Origin: Terriglobus sp. TAA 43
GTDB taxonomy: Bacteria > Acidobacteriota > Terriglobia > Terriglobales > Acidobacteriaceae
DNA: 64,000 bases
Direction: 5' to 3'
Assembly (NCBI RefSeq): GCF_000800015.1
Contig: NZ_JUGR01000001.1
Coordinates: forward strand, 2,108,001-2,172,000
Of this stretch, positions 46,620 to 55,881 are shown one piece after another. Under the pieces are notes generated by a model, which saw nothing but the letters and a program-made list of their open reading frames with translations, was not told the DNA's origin and did no database searches. Both the position numbers and the translations under genes were made by a program. Within the stretch, counting starts at the first letter, position 1. Each line of letters begins with the position of its first letter.

Positions 46620-47158
46620 AAATCGACTGGCCTGTGCCGTTTCGTTATCGAGCACCTCAAGTGTCTTACGAGAGGTTACCGGGTCTCCTGCGCGTGAAAG
46701 CCGTCGAGTCAATCTCGCCGTTAAATCTTGTAGTGACCGCTGGCTTTCTCGTCTCTGCGATTTGGTACGCCGTAGCCCATCGGCACGCGCTCAACTCTCA
46801 CAACCTCGCCTGGATTGGGCTCGTCTTCATCGGCTCAGGCTGGAGCTTCTACACCGCATGGAATCCTGACCACGCACTGCTCGAGATAAATATACGAACG
46901 GTGCGTTTTCAGTCGAGAGTTGGGTCCACCGAATTGGACCGTCTCAATATTGGTGAACTTCACTTCCTGGCGGGTGATGGCAAAGATGTGGTTCAGGGAC
47001 TGTATTCATCGCACGGTTGGAGCCACGCGTTGCTCATGCCTTATGTTACGGAAGAACAGGTCTTCCATATCAAAGACGAAATCTACTCCATGTTTCCTGA
47101 TACACCCTCTGGAAGCACACAAAATAGCGACCTGATCACGCTTGGCCTAAATCGCTAA
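46616..47158 (+). CDS. Two-helix membrane protein coupled to mutM
   Basis: About 180 residues: a short basic-aromatic N-terminus, two membrane helices close together (LNLVVTAGFLVSAIWYAVA and LAWIGLVFIGSGWSFYTAW), then a soluble domain of about 100 residues with mixed strands and one long helix. The arrangement recalls YcxB-like or PH-like membrane proteins, but I do not recognise the family. The ATG overlaps the mutM stop (ATGA at 46616-46619). It ends next to the convergent thiE-like gene. Confidence 0.65.
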   Translation: MKIDWPVPFRYRAPQVSYERLPGLLRVKAVESISPLNLVVTAGFLVSAIWYAVAHRHALNSHNLAWIGLVFIGSGWSFYTAWNPDHALLEINIRTVRFQSRVGSTELDRLNIGELHFLAGDGKDVVQGLYSSHGWSHALLMPYVTEEQVFHIKDEIYSMFPDTPSGSTQNSDLITLGLNR

Positions 47159-47734
47159 TCAAACGAACAAACGAATCCCAGCGACACCAGCAGCGCCAGC
47201 ATCCACACACGCTTGCGTATTCGCCGCTGTCACGCCACCCAGCGCCAGCACCGGCACATCACCCGCATTGGCACATGCCTCACGTAGCGCATCCAGCCCA
47301 ACGCCCTCAGTCACCACTTCCCCGCCCACTCGTTTTTCAAACACCGGTGCAAACAGGATCAGGTCCGCAAACTCCGCAGCACGACGCACATCACTGATCG
47401 TGTGGCAGGAAGCGCTTACCAGCAAGCCATGATGTGACTGCAGGTTCTGCGAAAACATTGTCGTAGACAGATGCACACCATCCGCACCGGCCCACTGCGC
47501 CAATGCGGCCGTCCCATTCAGCAGCAACTTCGTTTCACCACCGCCATCGCGAATCGCCTGCATCAACGCCCGCGCCAGATCGGCCTGCGCGGCTTCTCCC
47601 AGATCCTTCTCGCGCATCTGAACATAGTCCACGCCTTCGCTCGACAGCCGGGCCACCTGCGTAATCAGCGCGTCCTCACGCGAACGTTCATCACCCGGAA
47701 ACATTTGTCTGTCTGTAATCGCATATCGCAACAT
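47159..47734 (-). CDS. Thiamine phosphate synthase-like protein (ThiE/TenI family)
   Basis: A TIM-barrel protein of 191 residues: MLRYAITDRQMFPGDER, DYVQMREKDLGEAAQADLA, LLLNGTAALAQWAGADGVHL, SASCHTISDVRRAAEFADL, FAPVFEK, VLALGGVT and AGVAGIRLF. ThiE joins the thiazole and pyrimidine phosphates of thiamine; TenI relatives are aromatases with a very similar fold, and the sequence alone does not fully decide between them. The ATG at 47734 fits the family start; the open frame upstream runs through the divergent promoter region. No TPP riboswitch is visible. Confidence 0.85.
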   Translation of the reverse strand: MLRYAITDRQMFPGDERSREDALITQVARLSSEGVDYVQMREKDLGEAAQADLARALMQAIRDGGGETKLLLNGTAALAQWAGADGVHLSTTMFSQNLQSHHGLLVSASCHTISDVRRAAEFADLILFAPVFEKRVGGEVVTEGVGLDALREACANAGDVPVLALGGVTAANTQACVDAGAAGVAGIRLFV

Positions 47735-47841
47735 GACTTTCACAATACGTCTTATATGAGCCACCGCGCACGCTTTCCGAAGACATTCTTGCTTTCCGTG
47801 CATCCCACATAAGACAGACGTTTCGCAGGAGACCCAGACCA

Positions 47842-50352
47842 ATGCCCTTTCAGGATCAGGAAGCGCCGCGCCCGCAGCAGCACGAACCCGAACAGCAGGC
47901 GCAGGATACGCACCCCAACGAAAATCGCGCGGGCACATCTGCGAAAGATCTGGAAATCTCCTTCCGCAACCACATGACCCACACCGTGGGCCGCCCGCTG
48001 GAAAACAGCAGCACTCTGGACCAGTACCATGCGCTCGCTGCCGTAGTGCGCGACCGCATGATGGATCAGTGGCTGGAAACCATCGAAAGCTACAAGCAGC
48101 ACAACGTCCGCGTGCTGGGCTACCTCAGCGCGGAATATCTCCTCGGCCCACACCTTGAAAATGCACTGCTAAACCTCGAACTGCGACCACAGATGGAGGA
48201 AGCATTAAAAAACGTCGGACTTGATCTGGCGACCATAGCCGCAGAGGAGCCGGAGCCGGGCTTGGGCAATGGCGGTCTTGGCCGTCTGGCCGCCTGCTTT
48301 ATGGATTCGCTCTCCACGCTCGACGTCCCTGTCCTGGGCTATGGCCTGCGTTATGAATTCGGCATCTTCCGTCAGGAGATCGTCAACGGCTGGCAGGTAG
48401 AAAAATCCGACAAGTGGTTGCAATACGGCAATCCATGGGAGATCGGCGCGTCCACAAGCTACGACGTTTGTTTCTTCGGCCACACAGAAACCTATAACGA
48501 TGAAGAAGGATTGTTGCGTCATCGCTGGGTGCCCGACCACACCGTGAAGGGCATTCCCTACGACACTCCCATCCCCGGCTATCAAACGCGTACTGTGAAC
48601 CGCTTGCGTTTATGGAAGGCCGAGGCCGTTGATAGCTTCGACTTGAGCATCTTTAACAGCGGCGACTACATGGGTGCCGTACGACAGAAGATGGAATCCG
48701 AAACGATCAGCAAAGTGCTGTATCCGCCCGACGAACAGATCCAGGGCAAACGCCTCCGCCTGATGCAGCAATACTTCTTCACCTCATGCTCACTGCAGGA
48801 CATGTTGCGCCTGCACTGCATGCGCGGCGGCAAACTCACCGCCTTCCACGAGAAGTGGACGATCCAGCTTAACGACACACATCCTTCCATCGGCATTCCG
48901 GAACTGATGCGTCTCCTCATGGACAACCACAAACTCTCCTGGGATGACGCATGGAACGTAACGCAAAAGACCTTCGGCTATACAAATCACACGCTGTTGC
49001 CAGAAGCGTTGGAGCGCTGGCCTCTTGACCTTTTCGGCGGTCTACTGCCGCGTCATCTCGAAATCATTTACGAAATCAACGCGCGCTTCCTCGACGACAT
49101 GCGTCAGCGTTATCCCAATGACGATGCACGCATGCAGCGCATGAGCATCATCGGCGAAGAGGGCGAACGCAGCGTGCAGATGGCGAAACTTGCCGTCATC
49201 GGCAGCAAAGCCATCAATGGCGTCGCAGAGTTGCACACACAACTTCTGGAACAGGACACGCTGCACGACTACTACGAAGCGTTCCCCGAAAGGTTCAGTA
49301 ACAAGACGAATGGTGTAACACCACGCCGGTGGCTCATGCTCACCAATCCCGGTCTGGTTGACCTCATTAACGAAACAATCGGTACGCGCTGGCACAAAGA
49401 TCTCTACGGCCTGCGCGGTCTGGAACACTTCGCAGACGACAACAACTTCCTTGCCCGCTGGCGTCAGGCGCAGGAAGGTTGCAAATCAAGTCTCGCAAAA
49501 TACATCGCGGAGAATCTCAGCATCAACGTCGATCCCGCATCAATGTTTGACGTTCACGTCAAACGCATTCACGAGTACAAGCGCCAACACCTGAAGGCAC
49601 TCCACATCCTCTCGCTCTACTGCCAGATCAAGGACGGAACGCTAAAGAATCCCACGCCCACCACATATCTCTTCGGTGGTAAGGCCGCTCCCAGCTACGT
49701 CATGGCGAAACTCATGATCAAGCTGGTGTGCAGCGTAGCGGACCTTGTAAACAATGATCCTGCCACGCGCGACGTTATGAAGGTAGTTTTCTTACCAAAC
49801 TATTCTGTATCGCTCGGCCAGCACATCTATCCCGCTGCCGATCTCTCGGAACAGATCTCCACCGCGGGCAAAGAGGCCAGTGGCACAGGCTGCATGAAGA
49901 TGATGATGAACGGCGCCGTCACCATCGGCACGCTCGACGGAGCCAACATTGAAATCCGCAAAGAGTGCGGCGAAGAAAACTTCTTCCTCTTCGGACTCAC
50001 AGCACCACAGATCGCAGACACGCTACACGCTGGCTACCAACCACGCACCTATTACGAACGCAGCCCTCTGCTCAAAGAAGTAATAGATGGCATTTCCTCA
50101 GGCCGCTTCTTTGGCAGCGATAGCGCGACCTTCGCTCCGCTGGTCGACAATCTTCTAAGTTGGGATCCATTCTTCGTGCTCGCCGACTTCGACAGCTACG
50201 ACACCGTTCACACGCAGGTAAGCGACGCCTATCGAGACGCAAACGCATGGGGTCGCATGTCAGTGCTGAACACAGCACGTTCCGGCAAGTTCTCCTCAGA
50301 CCGCACCATCCGCGAGTACTGCCGCGACATCTGGAAGCTGCCGGTAAGCTAG
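47842..50352 (+). CDS. glgP: Glycogen/maltodextrin phosphorylase
   Basis: A full-length glycogen phosphorylase of 836 residues, which releases glucose 1-phosphate from alpha-1,4-glucans. Family blocks include GYLSAEYLLGPHLENAL, GNGGLGRLAACFMDSL, LRYEFGIFRQEI, QLNDTHPSIGIPELMR, NKTNGVTPRRWL, KRIHEYKRQHL and the PLP-lysine site ASGTGCMKMMMNGA. A polar Gln/Glu-rich extension of about 30 residues precedes the enzyme core. AGGAGA lies nine bases before the ATG. It is divergent from the thiE-like gene and overlaps the convergent serine hydrolase gene by four bases. Confidence 0.96.
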   Translation: MPFQDQEAPRPQQHEPEQQAQDTHPNENRAGTSAKDLEISFRNHMTHTVGRPLENSSTLDQYHALAAVVRDRMMDQWLETIESYKQHNVRVLGYLSAEYLLGPHLENALLNLELRPQMEEALKNVGLDLATIAAEEPEPGLGNGGLGRLAACFMDSLSTLDVPVLGYGLRYEFGIFRQEIVNGWQVEKSDKWLQYGNPWEIGASTSYDVCFFGHTETYNDEEGLLRHRWVPDHTVKGIPYDTPIPGYQTRTVNRLRLWKAEAVDSFDLSIFNSGDYMGAVRQKMESETISKVLYPPDEQIQGKRLRLMQQYFFTSCSLQDMLRLHCMRGGKLTAFHEKWTIQLNDTHPSIGIPELMRLLMDNHKLSWDDAWNVTQKTFGYTNHTLLPEALERWPLDLFGGLLPRHLEIIYEINARFLDDMRQRYPNDDARMQRMSIIGEEGERSVQMAKLAVIGSKAINGVAELHTQLLEQDTLHDYYEAFPERFSNKTNGVTPRRWLMLTNPGLVDLINETIGTRWHKDLYGLRGLEHFADDNNFLARWRQAQEGCKSSLAKYIAENLSINVDPASMFDVHVKRIHEYKRQHLKALHILSLYCQIKDGTLKNPTPTTYLFGGKAAPSYVMAKLMIKLVCSVADLVNNDPATRDVMKVVFLPNYSVSLGQHIYPAADLSEQISTAGKEASGTGCMKMMMNGAVTIGTLDGANIEIRKECGEENFFLFGLTAPQIADTLHAGYQPRTYYERSPLLKEVIDGISSGRFFGSDSATFAPLVDNLLSWDPFFVLADFDSYDTVHTQVSDAYRDANAWGRMSVLNTARSGKFSSDRTIREYCRDIWKLPVS

Positions 50353-51503
50353 CGCCCCGCGTCCGCTGCCTTCTGCACCGTATGCCAGAAGGCAGCGCGC
50401 ACTTTGCTGTGTTCGCTGCCCGTAGCCTGGTCCCAATCCCCCAGCATCACCACCACCAGTTTCCGCTGCGGATCGATCAGGATGGACTGACCAAAGATTC
50501 CCAGCGCGGCAAAGCTGCCGTCAGGCTGCGGCCACCAGCCATAGCCATACGCGGCTCCGCCAGCCTTCACCTGCGACTTCGTAGCCTCTGCAAACCAGCC
50601 ATCAGGCACCTGCGACCCGCCGCCGTCCATCACCCACAACCCCAACCGCCCGAAGTCACGCAGCGAAGCCGAAAGCCCCGATCCGCCAAACTCTTCTCCA
50701 GTCGGTCCAGCATCATTCGCAATCCACGTAGCGTCCCGCTCCATTCCTGCGTGACTCCAGATGGCCCCGGACAACTGCGCGGCCAGCGTCCTGCCCGTCG
50801 CACGGCGCAAAAGAACTCCCAGCAGGTCCGTCTCGCCCGTGTTGTAGTGCCACACCGTACCAGGCGCGGACGCACGGGGCAGGGTCCGCATGTATTCCAC
50901 GGTCGCGTCTTTCCCGGGAGCCACGTCCGTCGTGTAAAGCCGAACATTGTCGGCATCCGTCGACGTGTAATTCTCATTCCACCGAACGCCGCTGGTCATC
51001 GTCATCAACTGCCGAACCGTCACGCCGTCATAGGCGCTGCCCTTCATCTCCGGCAGGTATGTAGTCACGCCGTCATCCAGTGAGTGCAACTTCCCCTGCC
51101 GCAACGCCACGCCCACCAGCGTGTCGGTAACAGCCTTGGTCATGGAAAAACTGGTCCAGTGTCCCGCGCGGGTTAGTCCCAGACCATAGCGCTCATTACG
51201 AACGCGCCCATCCTGCAACACCAGCACCCCGGCCAAATGCTCCGCACGCATCAGATCGTCGACTTGAGAATCCGGCAGCAGCCGTTTACCAGCCGGCAGC
51301 GGCCGAACAACCTTCCCCCGCGCCACTCGATGCACAGGAAAGATGCCATCCATATGTCCGAAGCGGTCGTCCCGCTGCGCCTGCGTCCAGGTCAAATCCG
51401 CCGCCAGACGCTGCCCAACGGACGCCTCCGGCCGCCTCTGCGCCAGTCCACCACGGACCGCCAATAACTCAATCAAAATCAAAGTGGCAAGCGAAAATCG
51501 CAC
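50349..51503 (-). CDS. Serine hydrolase of the beta-lactamase class C / esterase family
   Basis: A secreted 384-residue protein with S-x-x-K nucleophile (SFSMTKAVTDTLVG), Y-x-N-type motif (WHYNTGETDLLG) and a weak third box near the C-terminus. These enzymes include penicillin-binding esterases and beta-lactamases; the substrate is not predictable. It starts with GTG at 51503 with CAGGAG five bases upstream. The signal peptide ends near GLAQR. It converges on glgP with a four-base overlap and no terminator between them. Confidence 0.88.
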   Translation of the reverse strand: MRFSLATLILIELLAVRGGLAQRRPEASVGQRLAADLTWTQAQRDDRFGHMDGIFPVHRVARGKVVRPLPAGKRLLPDSQVDDLMRAEHLAGVLVLQDGRVRNERYGLGLTRAGHWTSFSMTKAVTDTLVGVALRQGKLHSLDDGVTTYLPEMKGSAYDGVTVRQLMTMTSGVRWNENYTSTDADNVRLYTTDVAPGKDATVEYMRTLPRASAPGTVWHYNTGETDLLGVLLRRATGRTLAAQLSGAIWSHAGMERDATWIANDAGPTGEEFGGSGLSASLRDFGRLGLWVMDGGGSQVPDGWFAEATKSQVKAGGAAYGYGWWPQPDGSFAALGIFGQSILIDPQRKLVVVMLGDWDQATGSEHSKVRAAFWHTVQKAADAGR

Positions 51504-51825
51504 GAAGACTCCTGAGGAAGCCTGTGGGTGATCTGTGGAAAGCGTCCGCCGCAGTCACAGAAATGTAACTTTTGCCGCGGATTGGATGCAATCTGGATGC
51601 CCGCAGCAAACATCTTACTATCTGCTATTTACACGCAAAATCTGATAGGGGACGAATGTCTTCGGAACTCAATCGCGTTCAGGCGGTTTTTGGGGCTGCG
51701 CGTCTTCCACAGTTTTTTCCACAGGAAGAATACCCCCAATGGGTGATTTGGAGATGTCCTGCGGGAAACGAAAACGGGGAGCAGAACCTGAAGTTCTGCT
51801 CCCCGTTTGGTAGATCGTCGCGGAT
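51504..51825. other. Intergenic region with ompH terminator
   Basis: 322 bases. The right end holds the hairpin at 51772-51808. Two TTCCACAG words (51705 and 51716) resemble degenerate DnaA boxes but are too few and too weak for an origin. No small gene is convincing. Confidence 0.45.
51772..51808 (-). terminator. Terminator of the ompH/skp gene
   Basis: A perfect 16-bp stem (AAACGGGGAGCAGAAC with its complement, 5-base loop), 17 bases after the stop. On the minus strand it is followed by TCGTTTCCC. Confidence 0.85.
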
Positions 51826-52491
51826 TTACTTTGCGGGCGGCTTGGTGGCAGCCGGACGCGGTGCGGCCGAGCGCGGTGCAGCTGCGGGCGCCGGGCCTGC
51901 CGGAGCAGCAACGCCAGCCTGCGCGTTGTAGGCTTCGATCACAGCGCGGGTAACGTCGGTCTTCTCGTTAGCCCACAGAACATTGCTCTGCTGTCCGCTC
52001 ACATCCAGCACCAGGGTGAAGCCATTGTCAGAAGCGTACTTCTGCATCACGGCATTTACCTTGCCAGCCAGACGGCCATAAGCTTCCTGCAGATCATTCT
52101 GGTAGGCGGCCTGGGCATCCTCACCGTCGCGCTGCAGCTGCTTCTGCTTTGCGTCGATGGTGCGCACGCGGCTCTGACGATCTTCGTCGGAGATGGTGGT
52201 GGCGGCCTGGAGCTGCTTCTGCAGGCTGTCTACTTCCGTCTGCTCACCCTGAATCTTCGTCTTCTGGGGCTCGTACTTCTTGCCCAGGGCGGCAACTGCC
52301 TGCTGACCTTCGTTGGTGGCAAAGACAGCCTGTTCAAAGGCAATCAGGCCGACCTTCGCCGGAATGGCTTCGGGCTTCACTGCGGGCGCGGCTGCTGCCG
52401 GTGCGGGCGAGGCCTGTGCGAAAACAGCGGGAGACGACGCAAGAGTAATGAGGCCGACGGCGAGCGTCGCAAACTTCGAGACACGGTTCAT
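51826..52491 (-). CDS. OmpH/Skp family periplasmic chaperone
   Basis: A 221-residue exported protein. After the signal peptide (MNRVSKFATLAVGLITLASS) and a short Ala/Pro linker comes VGLIAFEQAVFATNEGQQAV, then a long coiled coil (EPQKTKIQGEQTEVDSLQKQ and following) and the closing GFTLVLDVSGQQSNVLWAN, the normal Skp plan. Skp holds unfolded outer-membrane proteins on the way to the Bam complex. An Ala/Pro-rich tail of about 35 residues is extra. The start at 52491 is chosen for the signal peptide; AAGGAG lies 14 bases upstream, which is farther than usual. Confidence 0.88.
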   Translation of the reverse strand: MNRVSKFATLAVGLITLASSPAVFAQASPAPAAAAPAVKPEAIPAKVGLIAFEQAVFATNEGQQAVAALGKKYEPQKTKIQGEQTEVDSLQKQLQAATTISDEDRQSRVRTIDAKQKQLQRDGEDAQAAYQNDLQEAYGRLAGKVNAVMQKYASDNGFTLVLDVSGQQSNVLWANEKTDVTRAVIEAYNAQAGVAAPAGPAPAAAPRSAAPRPAATKPPAK

Positions 52492-52678
52492 GAGATCTGG
52501 TAAAGCTCCTTGGGACACCTGAAGGTCCGTCGAAGGCCCGACGCCGTGGAAGCGGTCGCCGTTAGCCCTTGCCGCGGTGGCCGTGGTTCCCGAAGACGCA
52601 CCAAAACGGGGCGTCCGGGAGGTCGCGCGCAATGCACCGATTATATCCCGCACTATTCCTTTGCGGTCAATTGCCGGA

Positions 52679-53605
52679 TTACGCCGCGGCCGTCGGCACC
52701 AGCGAAGCCGTACGCCCAATCACCGCCGCCCCGGTCACCACCGTCTCCGGGTTGTGCGGATGGATCTCCACGGAGAATGCCTGCAGAGGACTTAACCGCA
52801 CCATCTGCTGAATATAGTGATTCAGCAGCGGCAGTTCCACGAACCGAACGTTGTACCCGGTCAGATAGAACTTGCCCGCGCCACTCACATGGATTGAGCT
52901 CGCTGTCGCTGCGGCTAACGCCTTATGCCACAGCTTCTTAAATTCAATGCAGCGCTGGTCGCCCTTGTCCGCCGCTTCAAATACGTCCTCCGGCTCCATA
53001 TCCAAAAACCGCAGACGCATGGCCCGGTGGCCCATAATGCCTTCCATGTGGCCGCGACCACCGCATCCGCAATAAGTCTCGCGATCGTCGAGCGTCACAA
53101 CCGTATGGCCGCCTTCTCCGACGCCCTCCACCAGCGGATAGCGCCCAAAACCAATACCGGTGCCAATCGTCCATACGCGAATCATGCTGTCCAGCTTGCC
53201 TTGCTGGTGCGACAACCCGGCCGCCACAGCGTCGGCATCGTTCACAGCAGTGACTGGAAGATCGATGCCATGCTCCTTCAACAGATTGCAGATCTCCGCC
53301 ACAATCCGAGCGCCCTTCATCTGCGGCAGATTCGGCGAATCCTCCACCACGCCATGGCGCACCAGTCCGGGCAGCGCAACCCCAATACCCGCCAGACGCA
53401 CATCCGGATTAGCGTTGATCACGGCAAGTACCTGGTCGCACAGCGCTGCAATCAGATGCTCGCGCGGCATCTCCACCAGGGCGTCTTCGTATAACTCATC
53501 TTCCGGGTACGAATGAATGCGATCCAGCGTCCCATCCGGCTTCAGAAGACCTGCAATGATGCGCTTGGAAAGAACAACTCCGATGGTGCATGCCTGACCA
53601 CTCAT
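52679..53605 (-). CDS. ROK family protein with a degenerate phosphate loop
   Basis: A 308-residue ROK (repressor/ORF/kinase) fold protein. The catalytic region is present (TAVNDADAVAAG, GTGIGFGRYPLVEGVGEGGH), and a zinc site reads YCGCGGRGHMEG, where the family has C-x-C-G-x-x-G-C-x-E, so the third Cys is replaced by His. The N-terminal D-x-G-G-T phosphate loop is missing: the sequence there is CTIGVVLSKRIIAG. That makes sugar kinase activity doubtful. No DNA-binding domain is present. A long-range hairpin lies in its upstream region. Confidence 0.85.
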   Translation of the reverse strand: MSGQACTIGVVLSKRIIAGLLKPDGTLDRIHSYPEDELYEDALVEMPREHLIAALCDQVLAVINANPDVRLAGIGVALPGLVRHGVVEDSPNLPQMKGARIVAEICNLLKEHGIDLPVTAVNDADAVAAGLSHQQGKLDSMIRVWTIGTGIGFGRYPLVEGVGEGGHTVVTLDDRETYCGCGGRGHMEGIMGHRAMRLRFLDMEPEDVFEAADKGDQRCIEFKKLWHKALAAATASSIHVSGAGKFYLTGYNVRFVELPLLNHYIQQMVRLSPLQAFSVEIHPHNPETVVTGAAVIGRTASLVPTAAA

Positions 53606-53623
53606 AACAGCAACCTATGCTTT

Positions 53624-53693
53624 CCCGGCGACCTGCTGTCCCCAAAGCAAACAAAGGGAATCAAGGGTTAAAAACAGCAGGTGCCGTGCCGGG
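53624..53693. other. Long stem-loop upstream of the ROK gene
   Basis: CCCGGC (53624-53629) pairs with GCCGGG (53688-53693), and ACCTGCTGT (53631-53639) pairs with ACAGCAGGT (53674-53682). Small bulges and a 34-base loop complete it. It lies between the M2 peptidase stop and the ROK start (both minus strand) and may be a terminator or a leader structure. Confidence 0.5.
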
Positions 53694-53800
53694 GATTATC
53701 CGCTGATAAACACTTCAGACGCAAGCAAAAAGCAGACGGATGCTTGCCATGGCGCAGCATCCCGCCGCCTAAAGGTCCGCATCCCGTATGACGTAACCGC

Positions 53801-55789
53801 TTACTTCGCTGCGGCGTTCTGCTGTTTGAGCCAGTTGTACAGCGGCGCAAAGTACTCCATCATCGGCCCCGCATCCAGATGATCGCTGCCCGTCATCGTC
53901 TTCAACGTCTGCTGCCACGGCTGCGACTGGCCTGCCATCAACATCGCATTCAGCTTATCGCCCGCGGCCTTCGATCCATAGAACGAGCAGCGATTCAAAG
54001 GCCCCTTGTATCCACTGGCATCACACATCGCCTTGTAGAACTGGAACTGATAAATCCGCGCCAGGAAGTAACGCACATACGGAACGTTTGATGGAACGTG
54101 CATCTTCGCACCTGGATCAAAGTCCGCTTCACTCCGATTCACTGGCGGTGCCACGCCCTGATACTTCTCGCGCAACTGCCACCAAGCCTTGTTGTAGTCC
54201 GCAGGCTTGATCTCGCCGCTGAACACCTGCCAACGCCATGTATCCAGCGCCAACGCAAACGGCAGAAACGCAATCTTATCCAACGCCGTACGAAGCTGCA
54301 GCGGAATATCCGCTTCCGCAGGCGGCTCACTGTCCGTCAATCCAATCTGCTTCAGGTACGACGGCGTAATGCTCAAAGCAATGGCATCGCCAATGGCCTC
54401 ATGAAAGCCATCGTTCGCACCACTGCGAAAGATCATCGGCTGCTGGTTATACGCACGCTGATAGAAGTTATGTCCCAGCTCATGATGCACCGTGGTGAAG
54501 TAATCATCATTCACCTCAATGCACATCTTCACGCGCAGATCATCCACCTGATCCACGTCCCACGCACTCGCATGACACACCACATCTCGATCGCGCGGAT
54601 GAACAAACTGCGACCGCTCCCAGAACGTCTTTGGCAACGGCATGAATCCAAGTGAAGTAAAGAAGCTCTCGCCATACTTCACCATGTCCTTCGCTGCGGC
54701 AAGACGAGATGCCTGCAACTCGTCGGAACCAGGCTTGAAGCAGGGGCCCGTGTGGGCACCCCTTGTACTTACACCATTTTCGCAGTCAGCGCCAAAGTAG
54801 ATGGTGCCGTTTGTATTCGGTTTGAGGCCAACCTTATCGTTAGCTTCGATCTGCTTCTTCAGCGCTTGCTCAAGATTTACCGGCTTGAACTGCGCCAGCT
54901 TCGGATCGGTGGGCGAAACAATGTCATAGATATTGCCCCACTCCTGCGCCCACGTATTCCCCAGCAACTGCGCGGGGATCATGCCATCCTTACGATCCGC
55001 CGCAACACCATACTTCGCAATCAACCGGTGGCGAACGTAAGTATGTAGCTCGCGATACAGCGGCTCAAGCTGGGCCCACGCTCGATTCACCTCCGCAGAA
55101 AACTGCGCAGGAGTCATGTCATAGCCCGCACGCCACAGGTCGCCCGTGTCCTTGTAGCCCTGCTCTTTCGCGCCAATGTTCTGCAACTCAATGAAGCGCT
55201 CGTAATCCTTACGCATAGGAGCCCCCACACTATGCCACCCCACCCACACGCGGGTTAGCTCTGCCGCATCACGCGACTGCGCCATGAACGTATCCACATC
55301 GTCCACGCTCATGCAGTTGAATAGAGCCTTCAATATCGATGGGGAGTTCTGTGGAATCTCTGGCTTTGGAGGGCAGTACCTACCCTTGCCATACGCACCC
55401 GTCAGCGACGCTGCCAGCCGCGTCTCCTCCGCCAGCAACTTCGGATCATGCGGCGCAGCAGGCGCCCCCACCTGCAACAGCATCATCTGCCGACGCATCT
55501 CCGCTGGCAGCGTCAGCTTGTCAAAGCGATGACTCTCTTCAATCAAATCCAGCGACAGCTTCGAACCCTGCTCATTCAGCAGAGCCGTCGTCGCTTCACT
55601 GTCTTCATTGATGTACGTCTCCGCCAGCCACTCCGCATGGCTGCCATCGGTCGCGGCTTTCAACAATGCAGCATTCGCACGATCCAGAAACGCCTTCGCC
55701 TCAGCAACAGAGGGAGGCGCAGTAGAAGGCTTCTGAGCAACAGCGGAAACGGCAAGCGAGCAGGCTAAAAGTACGGAGGGAATACGCAT
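53801..55789 (-). CDS. M2 family zinc peptidyl-dipeptidase (ACE-like), secreted
   Basis: A 662-residue exported metallopeptidase related to angiotensin-converting enzyme, which removes C-terminal dipeptides. The signal peptide ends near SAVAQ. The zinc site is HHELGH (His436, Glu437, His440), with the third ligand Glu464 in GFHEAIGD. Other family blocks are WGNIYDIV, KTFWERSQFVHPRDRDVVCH and RYFLARIYQFQFYKAMCD. A Cys-containing loop (residues 336-350) precedes the active-site helix. Such M2 enzymes are common in Acidobacteria and probably digest peptides in the periplasm. Confidence 0.93.
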   Translation of the reverse strand: MRIPSVLLACSLAVSAVAQKPSTAPPSVAEAKAFLDRANAALLKAATDGSHAEWLAETYINEDSEATTALLNEQGSKLSLDLIEESHRFDKLTLPAEMRRQMMLLQVGAPAAPHDPKLLAEETRLAASLTGAYGKGRYCPPKPEIPQNSPSILKALFNCMSVDDVDTFMAQSRDAAELTRVWVGWHSVGAPMRKDYERFIELQNIGAKEQGYKDTGDLWRAGYDMTPAQFSAEVNRAWAQLEPLYRELHTYVRHRLIAKYGVAADRKDGMIPAQLLGNTWAQEWGNIYDIVSPTDPKLAQFKPVNLEQALKKQIEANDKVGLKPNTNGTIYFGADCENGVSTRGAHTGPCFKPGSDELQASRLAAAKDMVKYGESFFTSLGFMPLPKTFWERSQFVHPRDRDVVCHASAWDVDQVDDLRVKMCIEVNDDYFTTVHHELGHNFYQRAYNQQPMIFRSGANDGFHEAIGDAIALSITPSYLKQIGLTDSEPPAEADIPLQLRTALDKIAFLPFALALDTWRWQVFSGEIKPADYNKAWWQLREKYQGVAPPVNRSEADFDPGAKMHVPSNVPYVRYFLARIYQFQFYKAMCDASGYKGPLNRCSFYGSKAAGDKLNAMLMAGQSQPWQQTLKTMTGSDHLDAGPMMEYFAPLYNWLKQQNAAAK

Positions 55790-55881
55790 GCCGGAAGTCT
55801 ACTGCTTTGCAAAGCAGGAGTGGTAGTTTTGATGTGCCCATCGGCACTGCGAAATCGTATCTACAGAAAGAGGAGTGACCT

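Noticed and set aside
47735-47841. Possible TPP riboswitch upstream of the thiE-like gene
   Set aside because: Only about 100 bases and no CTGAGA-type core or paired stems on the minus strand.
50160-51083. 307-codon plus-strand frame over the end of glgP and the serine hydrolase
   Set aside because: Crosses two well-supported genes in other frames and has no recognisable domain.
51700-51725. Two TTCCACAG words resembling DnaA boxes
   Set aside because: Both differ from TTATCCACA, only two are present, and no dnaA, dnaN or AT-rich unwinding region is nearby; not an origin.
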